Source: Macrostomum hystrix
Taxonomy: Eukaryota > Platyhelminthes > Macrostomidae
Direction of reading: 5' to 3'
Assembly: GCA_950097015.1 (NCBI GenBank)
Contig: CATNEN010000031.1
Location: forward strand, 1,054,001-1,118,000
Length of the DNA: 64,000 nt
Every line of letters starts with the position of its first letter. Position 1 is the stretch's first letter. The notes under the pieces are model-generated. The model was not told the origin of the DNA. It saw only the letters and a program-made list of their open reading frames with translations, and made no database searches. Below are positions 57,204 through 64,000 of this stretch, piece after piece. The position numbers and the translations under genes are program-made.

Positions 57204-57299
57204 CTAGAAAAGTTTAAATGCAGGGAACTGTCGACTAGGCATAGAAACTAAAAATAGGAAACCAGGATTAACAAAAAACTAAAAAAACTACCTAAAAAA

Positions 57300-57810
57300 C
57301 TAGGTTGACTGATGGACAGGTGAAGCAACCTAATTAGACTGATGGACAGGTGAAGCAACCTAATTAGACTAGATTGACAGGTGTACAAACTTATTAGGTC
57401 AGATTGACAGGTGTACAAACTTATTAGGCTAGATTGACAGGTGTACAAACTTATTAGGCTAGATTGACAGGTGTACAAACTTATTAGGTCAGATTGACAG
57501 GTGTACAAACTTATTAGGTCAGATTGACAGGTGTATAAACTTATTAGGCTAGATTGACAGGTGTATAAACTTATTAGGCTAGATTGACAGGTGTACAAAC
57601 TTATTAGGCTAGATTGACAGGTGTACAAACTTATTAGGCTAGATTGACAGGTGTACAAACTTATTAGGTCAGATTGACAGGTGTATAAACTTATTAGGTC
57701 AGATTGACAGGTGTATAAACTTATTAGGTCAGATTGACAGGTGTATAAACTTATTAGGCTAGATTGACAGGTGTACAAACTTATTAGGCTAGATTGACAG
57801 GTGTAACGAC
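57300..57810. repeat. 30-bp minisatellite upstream of TRMT2 exon
   Basis: About 16 copies of GATTGACAGGTGTACAAACT then TATTAGGCTA, with GGTC/GGCT and GTAC/GTAT variants. It lies just upstream of the first identified TRMT2 exon, so probably within its 5' intron. Confidence 0.95.
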
Positions 57811-58400
57811 CCAATAGACTAGATGCTTAGGTCTCAGAAAATGAATAGTCAATAATCTATGCAATAATAATATTGTTGGTTAACTAATGTTGTAAAAATA
57901 TATTTCTTTGGTTACGTTTACTGCAAATTACAAACAGTTCTGATTAGTTAAAAAAGTATTTACTTAAATTTTGAGATTTTACAATAAACTTGGACAAAAA
58001 CGGAATCAGTGTAGTAATAAATATACTGTCGCACATGAAAGACTCAAAAAGGCAAATTCGATCTACTATGAATGAGTAGGCAATCAGTGCATAATCAACG
58101 CGTCAAAACATTTTTATAGATTCACATCCTTGCAAGTCTACTAAGCTAGTCAGTAATATACGAGTATATTCTATTAATATTAAATCCCAGCAAAAAAAGA
58201 CAAAAAACAAGCAAAAAGCAAAATCAACATAATACACAACATATTTTAGAAGCTGAAAAAAAAATCCGGAAGTGTTTTTGACAGTCGAAAAACTCAGATT
58301 ATGATCCGCGCATAAAAAGCTAATTTACTAATCTATAGGTACTCCTTGCACTGATTGTGAATTGAATTCGCGATTTGAGCAGCTTAACTCAAACAAATAA
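57811..58400. other. AT-rich non-coding spacer
   Basis: No supported feature. It may contain the missing TRMT2 5' exon and promoter. Confidence 0.4.
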
Positions 58401-58617
58401 ACAGTAGAAAGGGGCTTTATCAATTATCTCCTAGAAAAGTTCAGTCAATCGCCATTTAAGCCCAGATCGAAAAGGGCGGAAAATGTTTATTCACGTGGTG
58501 GACTTTCACGAAATTCGGTCATTGGGTTTGGGATCGTGGAGTATTGTGAAGTAGGCAGTGGGTATTTGAAAAACTCTTTTTATCCTCAGGGGAAAATAGC
58601 GTGCTCTTTCTACTGTA
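58401..58617. mobile_element. MITE, TTAACAGTAG family, third sizeable copy
   Basis: Begins ACAGTAGAAAGGGG and ends GCGTGCTCTTTCTACTGTA, inverted repeats of the family. GTGGACTTTCACGAAATTCG, AAGTAGGCAGTGGGTATTTG and CCTCAGGGGAAAATAGCGTG match the right half of the 47871 copy almost word for word. The left half is diverged, and the terminal TTAA is not kept. Confidence 0.8.
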
Positions 58618-58724
58618 GATTGTCGGAATTAAAAAAATGTTCATTTCCTGATTAAAATCATTGCAAATGATGGACGATATGCAGTTTAATTTTCATATAA
58701 ATAAATCTTGGAGGGGTATAGTAG

Positions 58725-59735
58725 CCACCTTACCCAGTAAATCTAGATTGGGTGCAATGACCAATCCAAAGAGACCCTAGATGAGGTGCAATGACCAATC
58801 CAAAGAGACCCTAGATTGGGTGCAATGACCAATCCAAAGAGACCTTAGATGAGGTGTAATGACCAATCCAAAGAGACCCTAGATGAGGTGCAATGACCAA
58901 TCCAAAGAGACCCTAGATTGGGTGCAATGACCAATCCAAAGAGACCTTAGATGAGGTGCAATGACCAATCCAAAGAGACCCTAGATTGGGTGCAATGACC
59001 AATCCAAAGAGACCTTAGATGAGGTGTAATGACCAATCCAAAGAGATCCTAGATGAGGTGTAATGACCAATCCAAAGAGTCATTAGATTGGGTGTAATGA
59101 CTAATCCAAAGAGACCCTAGATTGGGTGCAATGACCAATCTGAAGAGACCCTAGATTGGGTGCAATGACCAATCCAAAGAGACATTAGATTGGGTGTAAT
59201 GACTAATCCAAAGAGACCCTAGATTGGGTGTAATGACCAATCCGAAGATACCCTAGATTGGGTGTAATGACTAATCCAAAGAGACCCTAGATTGGGTGTA
59301 ATGACCAATCCAAAGAGACCCTAGATTGGGTGTAATGACTAATCCAAAGAGACCCTAGATTGGGTGTAATGACCAATCCAAAGAGACCCTAGATTGGGTG
59401 TAATGACCAATCCGAAGATACCCTAGATTGGGTGTAATGACTAATCCAAAGAGACCCTAGATTGGGTGTAATGACCAATCCAAAGAGACCCTAGATTGGG
59501 TGTAATGACTAATCCAAAGAGACCCTAGATTGGGTGTAATGACCAATCCAAAGAGACCCTAGATTGGGTGTAATGACCAATCCGAAGATACCCTAGATTG
59601 GGTGTAATGACCAATCCGAAGATACCCTAGATTGGGTGTAATGACCAATCCGAAGATACCCTAGATTGGGTGTAATGACCAATCCGAAGATACCCTAGAT
59701 TGGGTGTAATGACCAATCCGAAGATACCTTATTTT
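58725..59735. repeat. 34-bp minisatellite 3' of the two-pore channel gene
   Basis: About 29 copies of GATTGGGTGTAATGACCAAT then CCAAAGAGACCCTA, period 34. The left third alternates with GATGAGGTGCAATG units, and the right end is homogenised for CCGAAGATACCCT. It ends about 70 bases beyond the channel stop codon. Confidence 0.95.
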
Positions 59736-59805
59736 TAATCAATGCATTAGACTTCAAGCGAGACTCAGCAATATACGATTTTGAGCAGCAGTGCCCACAC
59801 CGGAA

Positions 59806-62800
59806 TCAAGCAATCAGATCAACAGCCGCAGCGCCGCCTCGGTCAGCAGCATGCTCTCCAACGGCATCAGTGGGGGCTAGGCAGCGTACATTGCGCACAG
59901 CCTGCATCAGCTGTGGAAATTCTGGCTCAGTGAGGTGCTCACGAAACACCTGGGCAAAATCATCCAGCTGGAATAGCGTAGCAGTGACGGGTGCCGCCCG
60001 GGTGGTCAGCCTGAGAAAGTAGATGTCCAGGATGAGAGCAGTGAAGGTGTTCATGATGATGATAGCGCTAACCAGCCACCAGACAGCAAAATAGAGCTTT
60101 GAAGCCTGACCAGCTGCACCCGCAAAGGTGTTGGCAATCACGTGCCAATTGTTGACAATCATCAGATTCCACAGGACAACAATAGCCGATGCGAAATCGT
60201 TAAAGTGCAATGAAGCATAATTAAGCCTGGCGTAGGAGTCGCAGGCAGTCTGGTTGGTCAGCGCATCGGCCGTGATTCGATTGTTGAATAATTGGATACC
60301 AATCACTGCGAACACATAGTAGGCTACGGCAAGTACGCCTAGAAAGAATCTCAGATTAGCCAGAATGTCGCGCATTGAGTCCCAGACAATCTTGATAGAT
60401 TTAAGCCTAGGCACAATGCGCAATACTCGCAGTACAATCAGAATATTTGTTAGACGCATTAGCAGGTGTAGAGCCAAGGCCTGCTGGGCAGTTTTAGTTA
60501 GCCGGGACCAGCGCAAACCCAGGTAGGCAGCAGACAGGCCCAGCAGCAGTAAAGTGCAGCCGCCGTAGAAGGTGTGTTCCCGTTGCTGGGAGAAACAGCG
60601 CCAGCCTAGAGCCCACAGTAGCAACAGGTGTTCGACAGTATAGAAGCCGACAAATGCATAGTTGACTATCATAGCCTGGTGTTCGGCCTTGTACCGATCA
60701 AATTTAGTTGCTACGGGATCTGAGGCCAGGTGCACTGACACCTGAATTTGATGAATCAATAACATTGTCATCAGTGCAATATTGTTAGCAATAAAATATA
60801 TAAAAATACTTACCGCAATCAAAGCGGTATTGGCGGCGCAAACGGCAATGGAAAACCAGGAGAAATATTTGTGAATTACAAACCGCTGCAGCTGCCGCGC
60901 TGGCGGCCAGGCACGCTCTCTGACCTGATGCACCTGCGGAGCCAAATTTGGGCAGCGGGGAGCGATTAATATGGCCTAGGGATAAATCACTGCACCGCGA
61001 GAGTGAGACCAGGGCTTAGGGAAGCACGGGGAGTGAGATGCAGGCTAGATGCAATGAAGGGAGAGACTGAGATGTAGGCTAGATGAAATGAAGGGAGAGA
61101 CTGAGATGTAGGCTAGATGAAATGAAGAGAGAGACTGAGATGCAGGCTAGATGAAATGAAGAGAGAGACTGAGATGCAGGGTGGGTGAAATGAAGAGAGA
61201 GACTGAGATGCAGGGTGGGTGAAATGAAGAGAGAGACTGAGATGCAGGCTAGATGAAATGAAGAGAGAGACTGAGATGTAGGCTAGATGCAATGAAGAGA
61301 GAGACTGAGATGTAGGCTAGATGCAATGAAGAGAGAGACTGAGATGTAGGCTAGATGAAATGAAGAGAGAGACTGAGATGCAGGGTGGGTGAAATGAAGA
61401 GAGAGACTGAGATGTAGGCTAGATGCAATGAAGGGAGAGACTGAGATGTAGGATAGATGAAATGAAGAGAGAGACTGAGATGCAGGATAGATGAAATGAA
61501 GAGAGAGACTGAGATGTAGGCTAGATGAAATGAAGAGAGAGACTGAGATGTAGGCTAGATGAAATGAAGAGAGACTGAGATGTAGGGTAGATGAAATGAA
61601 GAGAGACTGAGATGTAGGCTAGATGAAATGAAGAGAGACTGAGATGTAGGCTAGATGAAATGAAGAGAGACTGAGATGTAGGCTAGATGAAATGAAGAGA
61701 GACTGAGATGTAGGGTAGATGAAATGAAGAGAGACTGAGATTTAGGCTAGATGAAATGAAGAGAGAGACTGAGATGTAGGCTAGATGAAATGAAGAGAGA
61801 CTGAGATGAAGGGTAGATGAAATTAAGAAAGAGACTGAGATGTAGGGTAGATAATATGAAGAGAGAGACTGAGATGCAGGGTAGATGAAATGAAGAGAGA
61901 CTGAGATGTAGGCTAGATGAAATGAAGGGAGAGACTGAGATGTAGGCTAGATGAAATGAAGAGAGAGACTGAGATGTAGGCTAGATGAAATGCCGGGAGA
62001 GGCTGAGATGCAGGTAAAGCTTAGTGGGAAATCACTACACACCGATTTAGGTCGGGGCAGATCCAGAACGGCGAATCCGCGCTTAAAATCGTTAAAGCTC
62101 AGCAGCGCACTGTGGCCGGCGAAGTTCTGTAAAAAGGAAATATTGCAAAATGCATACGAGCATATAAGTACGTATATATCGAACTCGTTTAAGCGAAGCA
62201 AATAATCAATAATCAATAATATCCGTTCTGGAGACCCACTCGAAAGAGGCCACGGGAGATAACAGCGGACTATTATTAAAGAGGCCTTGGGAGATAACAG
62301 CGGACCGTTATTAAAGAGGCTATGGGAGATAACAGCGGACCATCTTCAAAGAGGCCATGGGAGATAACAGCGGACTATTATTAAAGAGGCCTTGGGAGAT
62401 AACAGCGGACCGTTATTAAAGAGGCTATGGGAGATAACAGCGGACCATCTTCAAAGAGGCCATGGGAGATAACAGCGGACCATCATTAAAGAGGCCTTGG
62501 AAGATAACACAGACTAGGCCGTACAGCCGCTATTGTCCGCTGGCTAGCACAAAGAAGCATCAAAATGGCACCTCTCTGAGAATGGCGAGTCGCCACTCGG
62601 GCAGTCGAAGACGGTCAAGCAGGGCCACGACGCAGACCAGTGGGACAGTGGCAAAATCTGGACGCTCGCATAGCAACCGTTGTTTACGCCTCAGTAGCTG
62701 CTTCAGTCTTTTAGACTTGTCGAAACTGCAACAGCAGTGCAACGCCTGAAATGCGGCCAGCACGCCAAGGCGACGCCGAAAAAGGCGCGTCTGCATCGAG

Positions 62801-63681
62801 CCGGTGAGGTAACCACGAAACTGGTTGTAGAACACTGCGGTCAGCATGTTCATAAAGCAGAACAGGCCAATGAACAGGTAGACCATGAAGAATACAGAAT
62901 AGAGCCGGTTGAAATTGTACGACCTCATGGTGACGTCTGGATTGTTTGCCGTAGTTAGCAGGACCAGCATGTTGAACAGAGCCTGTGGAAAGCTGCTGAA
63001 CTCGTTGCCCATTTCAACCTGTGCGATTAAACAGTGAGACTATGTCAAATGGGTCAAGGGTCAGAGAATTAAACGAGGAACAGAGAAGGTCAGAGAAGGA
63101 ACAGAGAAGGTCAAATGACGAACAGAAAGAACAAGGAACAGGGAAGGTCAGAAGAGGAACATTGAAGGTCAAATAAGGAACAGAGGTCGAATTGGTAGGA
63201 AAGCTTTTGATTCAACTAACCAAAGCGGTGCTATTGTTCCCAGTAGCATTTGTTTCTCCGGCCTCTTCAACGCGCATATCAAGCGCCAAATCGATTGGCT
63301 GAATAATACACATTGCAATCAATGTGAAGATGAACAAGTAGACAGCTATAAGGATTAGGACTCTGTGGGGAAAGATTAGAAAATTATAGCTAATAAATAA
63401 GCAAGCAAGCAAATTAAGCAGGTAAGAATTGCATAGGATGGGATGGGTACTCACGTGAGCACCTGTGGCACAGTTCTGTGCAAACACTTAATAGTCTTCT
63501 TCATCAGCGAAGAATGCTGCACAAGAAAGAACGGCCGAAGCGCCCGGTGCACGTGAAAGAAGCCGCTGCAGCCGGATGCCACAAAAGCCACAGACATTGT
63601 GGCCGACAGGCTCAATATAATAAAGTAGGCTATTAACCAGGGCTGTTTGAGCACATCCTGCTCAGACTGAAGAAGCACCGA
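59806..63681 (-). CDS. TPCN: Two-pore channel (TPC), 3' part; gene continues beyond the window
   Basis: Exons 63455-63681, 63221-63362, 62572-63018, 62043-62126, 60814-60933 and 59806-60741 join in frame to 651 residues ending at TGA. Domain I supplies S4 (ALRPFFLVQHSSLMKKTIK), S5, the pore filter LLTTANNPDVTM and S6. Domain II supplies S4 (NILIVLRVLRIVPRLKSIK), S5 and the pore LWNLMIVNNWHV with S6 (WWLVSAIIIMNTFTALIL). TTAN and VNNW filters are diagnostic of TPCs, which are endolysosomal cation channels gated by PI(3,5)P2, voltage or NAADP-linked signals. The 72-nt segment 60742-60813 has GTAAGT/TTCAG ends and would be an in-frame intron; if retained it adds 24 residues to domain II S1. The N-terminus and domain I S1-S2 lie to the right of the window. 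Paralogue (TPC1/2/3) not resolved. Confidence 0.92.
61010..62005. repeat. 30/32-bp minisatellite in two-pore channel intron
   Basis: About 31 copies of GACTGAGATGTAGGCTAGAT then GAAATGAAGAGA; a GA dinucleotide difference makes the period 32 in most copies and 30 in a block at 61560-61750. Variants include GCAGGGTGGGTG. It fills the 1,109-nt intron 60934-62042. Confidence 0.95.
62235..62510. repeat. 35-bp minisatellite arranged as 105-bp trimers
   Basis: The unit is GGGAGATAACAGCGGACTAT then TATTAAAGAGGCCTT. Three variants (ACTATTATT / ACCGTTATT / ACCATCTTC) recur in the same order twice, giving a 105-bp higher-order repeat, in the 445-nt intron 62127-62571. Confidence 0.93.
63050..63190. repeat. 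Short degenerate repeat in two-pore channel intron
   Basis: About six degenerate copies of AGGAACAGAGAAGGTCAGA within the 202-nt intron 63019-63220. Confidence 0.7.
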
Positions 63682-63744
63682 CTGGAATTGAAGTTAGGTT
63701 TGCCGGTAGATCTCGGTGAATTAAAAAAAAATTTTTAATTCTGG

Positions 63745-64000
63745 CGAAATGACAAAAAATAACGGGAGATCCTGATAAGAATCACGGGAAATCTCACTAA
63801 GAAGTCCTATTCAGAATCACGGAAAAATCTTATTGAGAATCACGGGAAATCCTACTAAGAATCACAGGAAATCCTACTGAGAATCACGGGAAATCCAACT
63901 GAAAATCACGGGAAATCCAACTGAGAATCACGGGAAATCCAACTGAAAATCACGGGAAATCCAACTGAAAATCACGGGAAATCCAACTGAGAATCACGGA
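63745..64000. repeat. 20-bp minisatellite at right edge
   Basis: Units of AATCACGGGAAATCCAACTG, period 20, becoming regular toward the right edge and continuing out of the window. It lies in the next upstream intron of the two-pore channel gene. Confidence 0.93.

Noticed and set aside
57248-57814. Minus-strand frame with LISLYTCQSS repeats as a TRMT2 N-terminal extension
   Set aside because: 30-bp minisatellite translation; separated from the TRMT2 exon by an in-frame TAG at the acceptor.

Overview
The window is a piece of an animal nuclear genome. It holds spliced genes with GT/AG introns, orthologues of metazoan proteins (SMARCE1/BAF57, POU class 6, EEA1, a two-pore channel, TRMT2, SLC6- and SLC16-type transporters), tRNA-derived SINEs, a MITE family and a LINE reverse-transcriptase relic. 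Coding exons are GC-rich and spacers AT-rich. Roughly 20 kb of the 64 kb (hand estimate, about a third) is tandem minisatellite. The combination suggests a lophotrochozoan with a repeat-laden genome, for example a free-living flatworm; that placement is inference only, and no species is identified.

Layout. 1-12.4 kb is gene-free and dominated by three minisatellites: a 28-bp array, a 27-bp array and a 6.2-kb array of a 16-bp unit. 12.5-13 kb holds a decayed LINE RT fragment. 16.1-18.1 kb (+) is an intronless SMARCE1 reading frame. 18.7-21 kb holds two 20-bp minisatellites. 21.4-23.5 kb (-) is an intronless monocarboxylate-type MFS transporter with a TATA box. 26.0-29.0 kb (-) is a five-exon divergent SLC6-like transporter. 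31.3-33.8 kb (+) is a POU6 homeobox gene. 36.0-50.0 kb (-) is a 31-exon EEA1 (C2H2 finger, very long coiled coil, C-terminal FYVE) whose splice phases all close into one 1,882-residue frame. 53.4-54.8 kb (-) is the last exon of a six-finger C2H2 protein. 55.5-57.2 kb (-) is a TRMT2B-like tRNA uracil-5-methyltransferase. 59.8-63.7 kb (-) is the 3' part of a two-pore channel gene that runs off the right edge.

The genes do not form a pathway; EEA1 and the two-pore channel both belong to the endosome but are otherwise unrelated. The most interesting structure is architectural. EEA1 contains seven tandem copies of a 51-nt + 78-nt exon pair, all introns phase 2. Its introns fall into two classes: repeat-free introns of 73-138 nt, and introns of 266-1,217 nt that every time carry a private minisatellite or a transposon. 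Several unrelated minisatellites share a CCAATC core. Nested insertions (SINE in MITE, SINE in SINE) with clear target-site duplications give a relative chronology. Exon coordinates were derived by hand from splice consensus and frame continuity, without transcript evidence.
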